Shown: positions 14,873-22,295, counted from the stretch's first letter. The stretch: 35,030 nucleotides of DNA from an uncultured Roseburia sp. (GCA_947652855.1 CANTEO010000025.1:1-35030); one strand, 5' to 3'. Numbers and translations: made by a program. The notes: generated by a model from the letters alone, not told the origin.

Positions 14873-17504
14873 CCGGCAATACCATTTATATTCCATCGAC
14901 ACCGGGCATTTTTTCAGCGGCCGCGAGCAACGGCTGCACGAAAAGATCGTCCGCCTTAGAAACGAGGGCCGCGCGCTAAGCGGCAGCGGCGGACGGCCAA
15001 ACGCGGCGGCGCAAAAAAAGCGCAAAAAGGAGCTTGAAAACGCCGCCAAAAAAGCGCTGCTTTCCCTTTTGGCGAACAAAGCGCGGGAAAACGAGAGGTC
15101 AAACGGAACGCACCACACCCGCGCCGTCCGCGAAGGGGACCTGACCGACCGCCACGTAATTTCCGTCTTTGAGTCGGCCCTTAGCCGGGCGGTCGGCATA
15201 CGGCAGGATGAACTGACCCACACGCTGATCCTTGTGCAGGTTTACTATTTTGACGTATTCAAGGATCTGCTGTTCCATGGGTTTTCCTGCATGGGCGGCC
15301 GCTTTCGGTATTTTACCTCGTCGGCGGGCCAGATCCGGCAGAAAAAAGCGCTGTTCATCCGCCAGGACGTTTGGGAGCGCGTCGAAAAAACCATCCTGTG
15401 CGGCCTCACGCCGGAAAAGATTAACGCCAAGGGAGGGATCAACGTCAACAAATACCTCGCCTATATGGCGCTGTCCAATTCCGCAACGGACGAATGGACA
15501 GAGTTTGACATTGACAAATCCATCGTCGTCGAGGATTTTGAGACCGAGGTGAGCGGCGAATTTGACTTCGTGGACGAAACGGATTATTCCATCACAAGGA
15601 TGCACGGCAGCGTCCCAATCCCGCACACAGACGGGGCTGGCATGATCCTCCCCTGCGTCTCCACAAAAAACTTTATGTTCCGCGCGCCCTGGATTAAGGG
15701 GCTGCTTGGCGTATTTGACTTTCGAAGGTTCCTAAAAGAGCAGGGCTGCTCCCCCGTCATTACGGATATTTACGGAACACGGCACGACGTCATTGAGGAA
15801 GGCATTGAGGTCATTTTCACAAAAAGCCAATTTAAAATGCACCAATATTACGACTCCTGGGAGTCCTATAAAGCCTGCTTCCATGCGTTCCATTGCAGCG
15901 CAGGCATAGGCAGCGTGGAGGAGGGCCGCATCAAAAACGCCAGCTTAAATTACCAGATGCTGCAAACGCTCACGGACGTTACAGAAGAAGAAATCGGCCT
16001 GCTGACCGAATCCTCCGCGCAGCGCATACAAAACATCTGCACATCCAAAGAGACCATGATGGGGCTGCTTGGGGCCACGCCCTGCAATACTAGGCCGACG
16101 CCGTTTCAGGCCGCCGTCAAAAAATACCCGGCGCTGCTTGGCGACACTTACGCCAGGGACATCCTGCGCGACAAAAAGAACAGCCTGGTAAAGAAATACC
16201 GCAGCGGAAAACTGGAAATCAAAGGCAAATACACCTTCCTGCTCCCGGATTTCTACGCTGCCTGCGAATTTTGGTTTTGTCACAAAAAGCGGCCAAACGG
16301 CCTGCTTGGCGACGGGGAGGTGTTTTGCCGCCTGTTCCCAAAACAAGAAAAGCTAGACTGCCTTAGAAGCCCGCACCTCTACAAAGAACACGCCGTGCGA
16401 AGGAACGCGGCCAGCGCCGCTTACGGCGAGCGCGCCGAAAAAATCGGCTCCTGGCTTACGACAAACGGGCTTTACGCAAGCACGCACGACTTAATCAGCA
16501 AGCTCTTAATGTACGACGTGGACGGGGATCAGTCCCTCGTCGTGGCAGACCCGAATTTCGTGGCAATCGCGGAGCGGAACATGAAAGGCGTCGTCCCCCT
16601 CTATTACAATATGCAAAAAGCAAGGCCCACAAAGCTTTGCCGCAAAGCCGTCTACGACGGGCTTTCCGCCGCGTTCACGGGAGCGAATATCGGCGTTTAC
16701 AGCAACCATATCTCTAAAATATGGAATGACGACGTATTCCAAACCGGATCGAAGGAAGAGCGGCAAGAGGCCATTGACTGCGTGAAGCGGCTCTGCTGCC
16801 AAAATAACTTTGTCATTGACTATGCCAAGACGCTGTACAAGCCCGAGTTTCCAAATGAAGTCAAGGCGCGCATAAAAGCCTACACAAACGCCCCGCTCCC
16901 CGCGTTCTTTGCCTACGCCAAAGAAAAAGAGGCCGCGCAGGTGAAGCAGCCAAACGGCAGCCTGGTGAACCAGATTTACAGCCGCATCCCCAACCCGCCT
17001 ATCCGCATGAAAAGCCTTTCGCTTGGCGGCATCCGGCACCAGGATCTGATGGCAAATCAAAACATTGTGTGCAGCCGGGAAGTCATGGAGCTGTACCAGC
17101 AGCTGAACCGAAAATACCGCTACATGATCCATATGAAAGAAAGCTTTACGGGAAACGTCCGGTACGTCTCCTGCAAAATCCGGGAGAAATTCCATCAAAC
17201 CGGATATACAGACGAAACCGTCGCGGATATGCTCGTCCAATATTTATATGGAGGCGGCAAACGGCACAAGCAGCTCCTTTGGCTCTGCTATGGCTGGCTG
17301 ATCGTAAAAAACCTGGAAAAGAACATCGACGCGCAAAAGACAAGGGCCGTCCAATGCGAAGACTGCATGGAGTGGTTTGAGGTGAACGTCAAGAACACGA
17401 AGGCGCGCAGATGCCCCGTATGCCAGAAGGCCCGCCGGAACGCGGGCCAAAGGGAGCTGATGCAGAGGAGGAGCCGCTTAGCGCAGCAGGGAGGCCAAAA
17501 ATAA
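14865..17504 (+). CDS. YonO-like single-chain RNA polymerase (QDE-1/RdRP-type DxDGD superfamily)
   Basis: This 879-residue protein carries the signature blocks of the two-barrel single-chain polymerases (phage SP-beta YonO, eukaryotic RDR/QDE-1). MFRAPWIKGLLGVFDF, with K278, matches the RDR 'R..(x)KG' Lys block of the first barrel. CLRSPHLYKEH resembles the RDR 'RNPxxHxxD' block. The Mg-binding catalytic motif DVDGD (D551, D553, D555) is followed by SLVVADP, like RDR DLDGDxxFVxWD. Downstream, ANIGVYSNHISK (607-618) and VIDYAKT (D652, K655) match the RDR 'nlGxisNxH' and 'vDfpKTG' blocks. A C-terminal CxxC...CxxC zinc ribbon (C831, C834, C850, C853) may bind DNA. ATG 14865 follows GGGAGGCGAGG; a longer in-frame reading to 14520 begins inside the hairpin and is discarded. 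Template (DNA expected, as for YonO) and promoter are unknown. Confidence 0.85.
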   Translation: MLDRQYHLYSIDTGHFFSGREQRLHEKIVRLRNEGRALSGSGGRPNAAAQKKRKKELENAAKKALLSLLANKARENERSNGTHHTRAVREGDLTDRHVISVFESALSRAVGIRQDELTHTLILVQVYYFDVFKDLLFHGFSCMGGRFRYFTSSAGQIRQKKALFIRQDVWERVEKTILCGLTPEKINAKGGINVNKYLAYMALSNSATDEWTEFDIDKSIVVEDFETEVSGEFDFVDETDYSITRMHGSVPIPHTDGAGMILPCVSTKNFMFRAPWIKGLLGVFDFRRFLKEQGCSPVITDIYGTRHDVIEEGIEVIFTKSQFKMHQYYDSWESYKACFHAFHCSAGIGSVEEGRIKNASLNYQMLQTLTDVTEEEIGLLTESSAQRIQNICTSKETMMGLLGATPCNTRPTPFQAAVKKYPALLGDTYARDILRDKKNSLVKKYRSGKLEIKGKYTFLLPDFYAACEFWFCHKKRPNGLLGDGEVFCRLFPKQEKLDCLRSPHLYKEHAVRRNAASAAYGERAEKIGSWLTTNGLYASTHDLISKLLMYDVDGDQSLVVADPNFVAIAERNMKGVVPLYYNMQKARPTKLCRKAVYDGLSAAFTGANIGVYSNHISKIWNDDVFQTGSKEERQEAIDCVKRLCCQNNFVIDYAKTLYKPEFPNEVKARIKAYTNAPLPAFFAYAKEKEAAQVKQPNGSLVNQIYSRIPNPPIRMKSLSLGGIRHQDLMANQNIVCSREVMELYQQLNRKYRYMIHMKESFTGNVRYVSCKIREKFHQTGYTDETVADMLVQYLYGGGKRHKQLLWLCYGWLIVKNLEKNIDAQKTRAVQCEDCMEWFEVNVKNTKARRCPVCQKARRNAGQRELMQRRSRLAQQGGQK

Positions 17505-17510
17505 GCCGTC

Positions 17511-17526
17511 TTTTTCGGCCGAAAAA
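17511..17526. promoter_or_regulatory. 16-bp perfect palindrome after the polymerase gene
   Basis: TTTTTCGGCCGAAAAA lies six bases after the polymerase stop, in the 133-bp gap before the HU-like gene. With essentially no loop it is poor as a terminator, so a dimeric protein site or a promoter element for the encoded polymerase is possible. Confidence 0.35.
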
Positions 17527-17589
17527 AATAGGGCGGCGGACAAAACGCCCGAAAATAACGGAGCAAAAAATGTGCGTATATGGAAACAT

Positions 17590-17618
17590 CCTGTTTCCCG
17601 CGCACCCACGCAAACAGG
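17590..17618 (+). promoter_or_regulatory. Leader stem-loop upstream of the HU-like gene
   Basis: CCTGTTT (17590-17596) pairs with AAACAGG (17612-17618) around a C-rich 15-base loop. It lies just before the GGAGG that serves the HU-like gene. It may affect translation or mark a transcript start; there is no other evidence. Confidence 0.3.
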
Positions 17619-17637
17619 AATTGGAGGCGAATGCAAA

Positions 17638-17955
17638 ATGATTGTCACACAGGAAAGCTTTTTAAGTCAGATCGCAGAAAGAGAAGGCTTGGACATTGGC
17701 TTCCTCCGGCGGATCTTCAAGTCCGCCGAAAGCCTGCTGTTCGAATATCTGTCTTCTGTCCTCCCGTCTGAGGAGGTCACCGTCAAATTATTCAACGGCA
17801 TCAGCGTCAAACGGACATACTTTCCAAAACAAGCCTACACCAAAGGAATGTTTCAAAACATCTCCTGCCAGGAACGCGTAAAGGCCAAGGCGAGCCTGTC
17901 CAAATATTACAACGGGCAGGTGAACGCCGCGCTGTTTGAGAAGCAATGGAGGTGA
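17638..17955 (+). CDS. HU/IHF-like DNA-binding protein (divergent)
   Basis: The product has 105 residues. The N-terminal helical part (FLSQIAEREGLDIGFLRRIF, then ESLLFEYLSSVL) followed by a beta region (VTVKLFNGISVKRTYFPKQ) and a short C-terminal KASLSKYYNGQVN resembles the HU fold: helix-helix, 'VxLxGFGxF', arm, then 'KPSKxLKDxVN'. The arm is atypical and lacks the canonical GRNP motif, so DNA binding is likely but not certain. The start at 17638 follows TTGGAGG; its 3' end carries the GGAGGTGA site for the next gene. Its place directly after the polymerase suggests a partner in template organisation or transcription, or a tail-morphogenesis protein with the same fold. Confidence 0.55.
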   Translation: MIVTQESFLSQIAEREGLDIGFLRRIFKSAESLLFEYLSSVLPSEEVTVKLFNGISVKRTYFPKQAYTKGMFQNISCQERVKAKASLSKYYNGQVNAALFEKQWR

Positions 17956-17960
17956 AGCAT

Positions 17961-18656
17961 ATGCTAAACGCAACTTCAATCGAGATCCTCCCCGGCCTGT
18001 CCATCCGAATTCCCACGGTGGGCGAAGTGCTGAACAATGAAACTGCCTATTACAGCATTGTTTCTGCCCTCACTGCATCCCCCTTTGACTATATGGTCCC
18101 ACTGGATGACATGGGGATGGATTTTACCCAGGTCACGGATTATGAGCTGTTTTTATTGCTGTTCCCCATGTGCGCAAAATCTGACCTGTCCATCCTGTTT
18201 GGGGATTTTGACGCCTCCGGCTTTCAAGCGTATCAGGAAAAGGGCTCGCGGCGCAAATTCCTTTACAGCCCAGGCAGCCAGATGACAATTGACGAGCCTG
18301 CTTACCAAAGCTTAGCGGACGCCCTAAGGAAAATGAACCTTCTGGAAAAGAACGCCGCGCGCCCCGGCAATGCATCCGCCAAAAAATACCTGTTGGAACG
18401 GGAGCGCAGAAAGCTGCGGCGCAGCGCAAAGAAGGCGCAGGGCCAAAGCCTGGAAAGCCTGGTCGTCGCGTTAGTCAACACAAGCGAATTTCCCTACAAC
18501 TATGACTCCTGCATGGATCTGTCCATTTACCGCTTCAACCTAAGCGTCCGGCAGATTCAAAAGAAAATCGCGTTCGACAATACCATGATCGGCATATACG
18601 CCGGCTCCGTGGACACGTCAAAGCTGACTGACAAAGACGCCCTTTCCTGGATCTAA
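17961..18656 (+). CDS. Tail-associated protein, probable tail assembly chaperone-like
   Basis: This 231-residue protein starts IEILPGLSIRIPTVGEVL, followed by SPFDYMVPLDDMGMDF and YELFLLLFP. It has a middle Lys/Arg-rich helix (ERERRKLRRSAKK) and ends with SVRQIQKKIAFDNTMIGIYAG. This looks like a protein commonly encoded beside tail genes in Firmicutes prophages and often left as hypothetical. A position just before the tail tube gene and a mainly helical C-terminus fit a chaperone for the tape measure. ATG 17961 has an ideal GGAGGTGA. I see no -1 frameshift signal of the classic G/GT type. The assignment rests on context and remembered family resemblance. Confidence 0.5.
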   Translation: MLNATSIEILPGLSIRIPTVGEVLNNETAYYSIVSALTASPFDYMVPLDDMGMDFTQVTDYELFLLLFPMCAKSDLSILFGDFDASGFQAYQEKGSRRKFLYSPGSQMTIDEPAYQSLADALRKMNLLEKNAARPGNASAKKYLLERERRKLRRSAKKAQGQSLESLVVALVNTSEFPYNYDSCMDLSIYRFNLSVRQIQKKIAFDNTMIGIYAGSVDTSKLTDKDALSWI

Positions 18657-18665
18657 TGTCCGTAT

Positions 18666-18690
18666 GGCCGGCGCGGCAAGCGCCCCGGCC
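18666..18690 (+). promoter_or_regulatory. GC-rich hairpin before the tail tube gene
   Basis: GGCCGGCGC (18666-18674) and GCGCC plus GGCC (18680-18690) form a strong stem with a 2-base bulge and the loop GGCAA, followed by only TTTC. It could be a partial terminator, an RNA-processing site or a stabiliser raising expression of the tail tube mRNA. Confidence 0.4.
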
Positions 18691-18738
18691 TTTCGGCACA
18701 GCCACAACAAATTCACACAGCCTAAGGAGGAACCATCT

Positions 18739-19527
18739 ATGAACATTGACAAATTTACCATCACATCTTACGACCAGCTGACAGGCTTTGACCGGACGAC
18801 GGGAACTCTCGATCTGATCCTGGATGAAATCAGCGACTTTACGCTGTCCCACGAAGAGGAAAAAGTAGACATCACGGGCAGGGGAGGCCGCGTCATCGGA
18901 TCCTTAAAGAAAAACAAGAAAGTGACCGGGAAAGGCACAAACGGCATGATTTCCGGCGGCGCCCTGGCGGCCATGACAGGCGCGACGGTGTCAGCAGGAG
19001 AAAACGCCGTGAAATTCACTGACACGATCCTTGTTGCGAACAGCCAGGGAACGACGAGGGAGACCGCCATTGGGACGCTGGGCAATGAAATTGGCGCCAT
19101 TTATGTGCGGGATGACAAAAGCAACGCCTACATTTCCGACGGCAAAAAGCTGACGCAGACCAACGAGGCCCCAACCGCCGGGACATTCTCCTATGACCCG
19201 AACACCAAAACCATTACGTTTTTCGCCGGGGACGTCGCAGACGGCACGGAGGTCATCGCGTTCTACGACGCCGAGGTCAACAGCAAGAAGATCACAAACG
19301 ACGCAAACGCATACAGCAAGACGCTGTCCGTCATCATCGACTGCTGCTGCACAGACGCCTGCGATAACGTGTTCCACGGCCAGTTCCTCATCCCAAGGGC
19401 AGATTTCAGCGGCACGTTTGACATCGCGGGCGGCTCTGAGGCGTCCACGCTCGGCTTTGAGTTCACCTCGCAGCCGGATCTTTGCACAGGCAAAAGCGCG
19501 CTGTGGGATTTCATCGTCTTCGATTAA
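18739..19527 (+). CDS. Major tail (tube) protein
   Basis: This 262-residue, beta-rich, Gly/Thr/Asp-rich protein has the look of a phage tail tube subunit. LDLILDEISDFTLSHEEEK is followed by DITGRGGRVIGSLKKNK and NGMISGGALAAMTGA in the first third. A loop or inserted domain follows (FSYDPNTKTITFFAGD), then a strand-rich C-terminus including DCCCTDACDN and ADFSGTFDI. ATG 18739 follows CTAAGGAGG. It would polymerise around the tape measure encoded at 22314. There is no tail sheath gene anywhere in the cluster, so the tail would be non-contractile. Function is by family resemblance and gene order. Confidence 0.68.
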   Translation: MNIDKFTITSYDQLTGFDRTTGTLDLILDEISDFTLSHEEEKVDITGRGGRVIGSLKKNKKVTGKGTNGMISGGALAAMTGATVSAGENAVKFTDTILVANSQGTTRETAIGTLGNEIGAIYVRDDKSNAYISDGKKLTQTNEAPTAGTFSYDPNTKTITFFAGDVADGTEVIAFYDAEVNSKKITNDANAYSKTLSVIIDCCCTDACDNVFHGQFLIPRADFSGTFDIAGGSEASTLGFEFTSQPDLCTGKSALWDFIVFD

Positions 19528-19541
19528 CCGCGGAGGCTCAC

Positions 19542-19709
19542 ATGGCAAAGCAAAAGACGATTCCATGCCGCGTCTGCGGCAAGCTGTTTGCGCCATGCGG
19601 GGTATGTCAGTCAAAGGCTGACATATTCCGCTGGCGTAATTTTGCCTGCTCCAAGAAATGCGCCGAAGCCTACGTCAAAGACGCGCTCTCATACCGCGCC
19701 AGCCATTGA
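19542..19709 (+). CDS. 55-residue double zinc-knuckle protein
   Basis: A small gene with a clear CGGAGG site and ATG at 19542. Six cysteines are arranged CxxC (9, 12), CxxC (19, 22) and CxxxC (36, 40), so one or two zinc sites are likely. The rest is basic and includes the aromatic run FRWRNFACSKKC. I recognise no named family. It sits between the tail tube and the cysteine desulfurase genes, 25 bp before the latter. A metal- or sulfur-handling partner of the desulfurase is conceivable, but a simple nucleic-acid-binding role is equally possible. Confidence 0.65.
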   Translation: MAKQKTIPCRVCGKLFAPCGVCQSKADIFRWRNFACSKKCAEAYVKDALSYRASH

Positions 19710-19734
19710 CGCCCCAAACATTCGAGGTGATCTT

Positions 19735-20886
19735 ATGAAAAAGGCAATTCCGGCCGTCACGGCACAAGAAAAGCATCTCTATCTGGACTACGCGGCCACC
19801 GCCCCGCTGTCCAACTCTACCATTGCATTCCTTACCCCGCTGCTTTCCGCCTACGGCAATCCAAGCTCCCCGCACTCCGTCGGGGAGGCGGCAAAAGAAA
19901 TCGTCTCAAAGGCCAGAAGAAACGTCGCCCGTTTCCTAAACGCGCCTTATGACTGCGTCTTCTTTACGGCCGGCGGCGCCGCGGGGAACGCCCTTGGCAT
20001 CTTAGGATATGCAAAAAAGCACGGCGGCCCCATCCTCTACTCCCCCACTGCCCATAAATCCATCTTGGCCTGCATGGAAGGCCGAACGGACAGCAAGCCG
20101 CTAAAAGTGGACAGAAACGGGTTTCTGGATCTCTCCTATCTTCGCGCCTGCCTCACAGGCTGCGCGTCTCCCCCGCTTGTCGTCACGGAATACGCCAATT
20201 CTGAAATCGGATCCATCCAGGACGTGCGGCAAATCATCGCGCTGACGCACCGCGCGAATGGCGCCGTCTTCCTCGACTGCACAGGCAGCATTTCCACTAT
20301 CCCCCTTGACGTGTCGGAGCTTGACGTGGACATGGCCGCGTTTTCTGCGCATAAGCTCGGCGGCTTAAAAGGCTGCGGGGCTTTTTATAAAAAGAAATCC
20401 ATTTCCATAGAGCCGCTGATTTACGGATCGCAGGAGCAGGGCTTAATCGGCGGCACAGAAAACGTGCTTGGCATCGCCTCGCTTGGCAAAGTGGCAAAAA
20501 CGCATGACTATTCCCTTGCCTCACCCAAAAACAGGGACGCCGCCTACCGCTTCTTCATGCGCCACATCCCCGGCTGCCGTTTGGTCGGGAGCTTGAAAAA
20601 CCGCCTGGCCCACAATCTGTACCTCTGCTTTTTGGGCGTAGAGGGCGAATCCTTGATGATGGCCCTGGACGCAAACGGCATCCAGGTATCCACCGGGTCG
20701 GCCTGCGGCTGCGGGGACGGCGGCGCCCCGCCTGCGCTGGCCGCAATCGGCATGGATCCGGACGATATGCACAGCTGCATCCGCATCACGTTTGGGGGGC
20801 AGGAAACAACAGACGACATCGCCTACCTCTGCGAGACAGCCAAGCGATGCGTCCGAACGCTCCGGTCAATGAACAAAGCAATTTGA
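19735..20886 (+). CDS. NifS/IscS-type cysteine desulfurase inside the tail operon
   Basis: This 383-residue PLP enzyme has the expected landmarks of class V aminotransferase-type desulfurases: YLDYAATAPLS at 16, GNPSSPHSVGE at 41, PLP-stacking H107 in TAHKS, D181 in FLDCTGS, Schiff-base K207 in SAHKLGG, and active-site C324 in STGSACGCG on the mobile loop. IRITFGGQETTDDIAYL closes the small domain. All catalytic residues are present, so it should release sulfur from cysteine. ATG 19735 follows GAGGTGAT. Such an enzyme is not a structural tail part. Possible jobs are Fe-S or thiolation chemistry on a tail protein, nucleic acid thiolation, or supply to an unknown modification. No IscU, TusA or Dnd partner is visible. 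Confidence 0.9.
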   Translation: MKKAIPAVTAQEKHLYLDYAATAPLSNSTIAFLTPLLSAYGNPSSPHSVGEAAKEIVSKARRNVARFLNAPYDCVFFTAGGAAGNALGILGYAKKHGGPILYSPTAHKSILACMEGRTDSKPLKVDRNGFLDLSYLRACLTGCASPPLVVTEYANSEIGSIQDVRQIIALTHRANGAVFLDCTGSISTIPLDVSELDVDMAAFSAHKLGGLKGCGAFYKKKSISIEPLIYGSQEQGLIGGTENVLGIASLGKVAKTHDYSLASPKNRDAAYRFFMRHIPGCRLVGSLKNRLAHNLYLCFLGVEGESLMMALDANGIQVSTGSACGCGDGGAPPALAAIGMDPDDMHSCIRITFGGQETTDDIAYLCETAKRCVRTLRSMNKAI

Positions 20887-20907
20887 AAACAAGAAAGGAG
20901 GCGCAGC

Positions 20908-21801
20908 ATGGCGCGCACCACTTCTAAGCAGGGCATTCTCTTAATCAAAAAATTTGAGGGCTGCCGCCTGTCGGCGTATCAAGACGCCGTCGGCGTAACC
21001 ACCATTGGGTACGGCTGGACAAAAGCCATCGACGGAAAGCCGTTGACGATGCAGTCCAAAATCACGCAGGAAAAAGCAGACGCCTTATTAACAGAAGGCT
21101 TAGCTTCCTTCGAAGCCCACGTGAATGCATATGACCCTACGTATCACTGGAACCAAAACCAGTTCGACGCACTTGTCAGCTTCGCCTACAACATCGGCTC
21201 CATCCATCAGCTTACGGCAAACGGGACAAGGAGCATCCCGGAAATCGCGCAGAAAATCACCGCCTACTCAAAAGCGGGAGGCAAAACCCTGCCTGGCTTA
21301 AAACGGCGCAGGGAGGAGGAGAAGGCCCTATTCCAGGCCCCTGTCCCCGCCCCTAAAAAGGACAAGGCAGAGCGCGCGCTTGTGACGTACCAGTCCCACC
21401 GCATCCCGGACAACAGATGGGGACATGAAATCACGGGCTGCAACGCCACGGACTCTATGGGATACTCCGGCGTGATCGGAAAGGCGATCGACAAAATCGC
21501 CGTCAAAGTCAGCCAGGGGAGCGTCACCTACCTGGCCCACCGGACGGACGGAAACTGGGGAAAAGAAATCACAGGCTTCTCCACTACAGACACAAACCGC
21601 TATGCGGGATCCGGCGGAAAGCCGATCGACGCCTTCGCGGTCAAGGCGGACGGAATCAACGGCCGCCTGTCTTACCGCGCCCACCGCAAGGCAGAAGGAA
21701 AATGGGGGAACTGGATCACCGGATACAGCAAAACCGACGCGAATCGGTACGCCGGTATCTTTGGGAGGGAAATCGACGCCATCCAGATCCGAATTGAATA
21801 G
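20908..21801 (+). CDS. GH24 phage-type lysozyme with three C-terminal repeats
   Basis: The 297-residue endolysin has a T4-lysozyme-like GH24 domain (about 5-143) with the catalytic triad E17, D26 and T32 at exactly the T4 spacing, the motif DAVGVTTIGYGW, and QFDALVSFAYNIG downstream. A PVPAPKK linker leads to three repeats of about 45 residues (about 158-205, 206-252, 253-297). Each has the pattern YxxHR...WGxxITG...YAGxxGKxID, resembling clostridial hydrophobic (ChW-type) cell-wall or carbohydrate-binding repeats. There is no signal peptide, so the holin encoded next should release it. ATG 20908 follows AAAGGAGG. It cleaves peptidoglycan to lyse the producer and release particles. Confidence 0.92.
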   Translation: MARTTSKQGILLIKKFEGCRLSAYQDAVGVTTIGYGWTKAIDGKPLTMQSKITQEKADALLTEGLASFEAHVNAYDPTYHWNQNQFDALVSFAYNIGSIHQLTANGTRSIPEIAQKITAYSKAGGKTLPGLKRRREEEKALFQAPVPAPKKDKAERALVTYQSHRIPDNRWGHEITGCNATDSMGYSGVIGKAIDKIAVKVSQGSVTYLAHRTDGNWGKEITGFSTTDTNRYAGSGGKPIDAFAVKADGINGRLSYRAHRKAEGKWGNWITGYSKTDANRYAGIFGREIDAIQIRIE

Positions 21802-21834
21802 AAGCCACGGGCGCTGCATTCCCCATGGCATACG

Positions 21835-21862
21835 CGAAGCGTCAGGGCCATCTGACGCTTCG
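21835..21862. promoter_or_regulatory. Perfect 11-bp stem-loop between lysozyme and holin genes
   Basis: CGAAGCGTCAG (21835-21845) pairs with CTGACGCTTCG (21852-21862) around GGCCAT. It is followed by TAAAAAAA, not a T-run, so on the plus strand it is not a normal terminator. RNA processing or a structured leader for the holin gene is likelier. Confidence 0.5.
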
Positions 21863-21896
21863 TAAAAAAACGATGACTGAAACAGAAAGGAAATCC

Positions 21897-22295
21897 ATGG
21901 AAGAATTACTTCGAAATATAGACTGGGAACAGCTGATCGGAGGCATATGGGCCGCTCTCCTGCTCCCGATCCTCACCTATATCGGCACGCAGCTTGGCGG
22001 GTACGCCAAAGCAAAGCGTGTGAGCCAGTACACAGACATCCTCTTAAAGCACGTCCAGAACGCGGTGAAAGACGTGCATGAGACCACAGTGAAGGATTTG
22101 AAAGGCACCTCAGGCTGGACAAAGGAGACACAGGACGAGGCAAAGGCGCTGGCAAAGGAAAAGGCCATGCAGGCGCTGGACGCCTCGGCTTACCAGATGT
22201 TAAGCAGCGCCAACCGCGATTTTGAGGATCACCTCGACGGCCTGATTGAAACGGCGCTCTATAACTTAAAAAATGAGAAGCGCCCGAAAACATAA
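21897..22295 (+). CDS. Phage holin (LL-H type)
   Basis: The 132-residue protein has one N-terminal membrane segment (IGGIWAALLLPILTYIGTQLG, about residues 14-34) and a long charged amphipathic tail that includes KAKRVSQYTDILLKHVQNAV. This is the plan of the LL-H/phage_holin_6 family. I choose ATG 21897 because GAAAGGA lies six bases upstream; an in-frame ATG at 21873 lacks a site. It should permeabilise the membrane to let the GH24 lysozyme reach the wall. Pairing with the lysozyme gives a full lysis cassette, unusually placed before the tape measure gene. Confidence 0.82.
   Translation: MEELLRNIDWEQLIGGIWAALLLPILTYIGTQLGGYAKAKRVSQYTDILLKHVQNAVKDVHETTVKDLKGTSGWTKETQDEAKALAKEKAMQALDASAYQMLSSANRDFEDHLDGLIETALYNLKNEKRPKT

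Noticed and set aside
14865..17504. RNA-dependent RNA polymerase or RNA-silencing system
   Set aside because: The motifs also fit YonO-type DNA-dependent enzymes, and no Argonaute, Dicer-like or RNA-virus genes are near. Context favours transcription of the tail operon.
19735..20886. DndA-type role in DNA phosphorothioation
   Set aside because: No dndB-E or Ssp/Pbe-type partners are in the window, and the gene lies in a structural operon, so only general desulfurase activity is supported.
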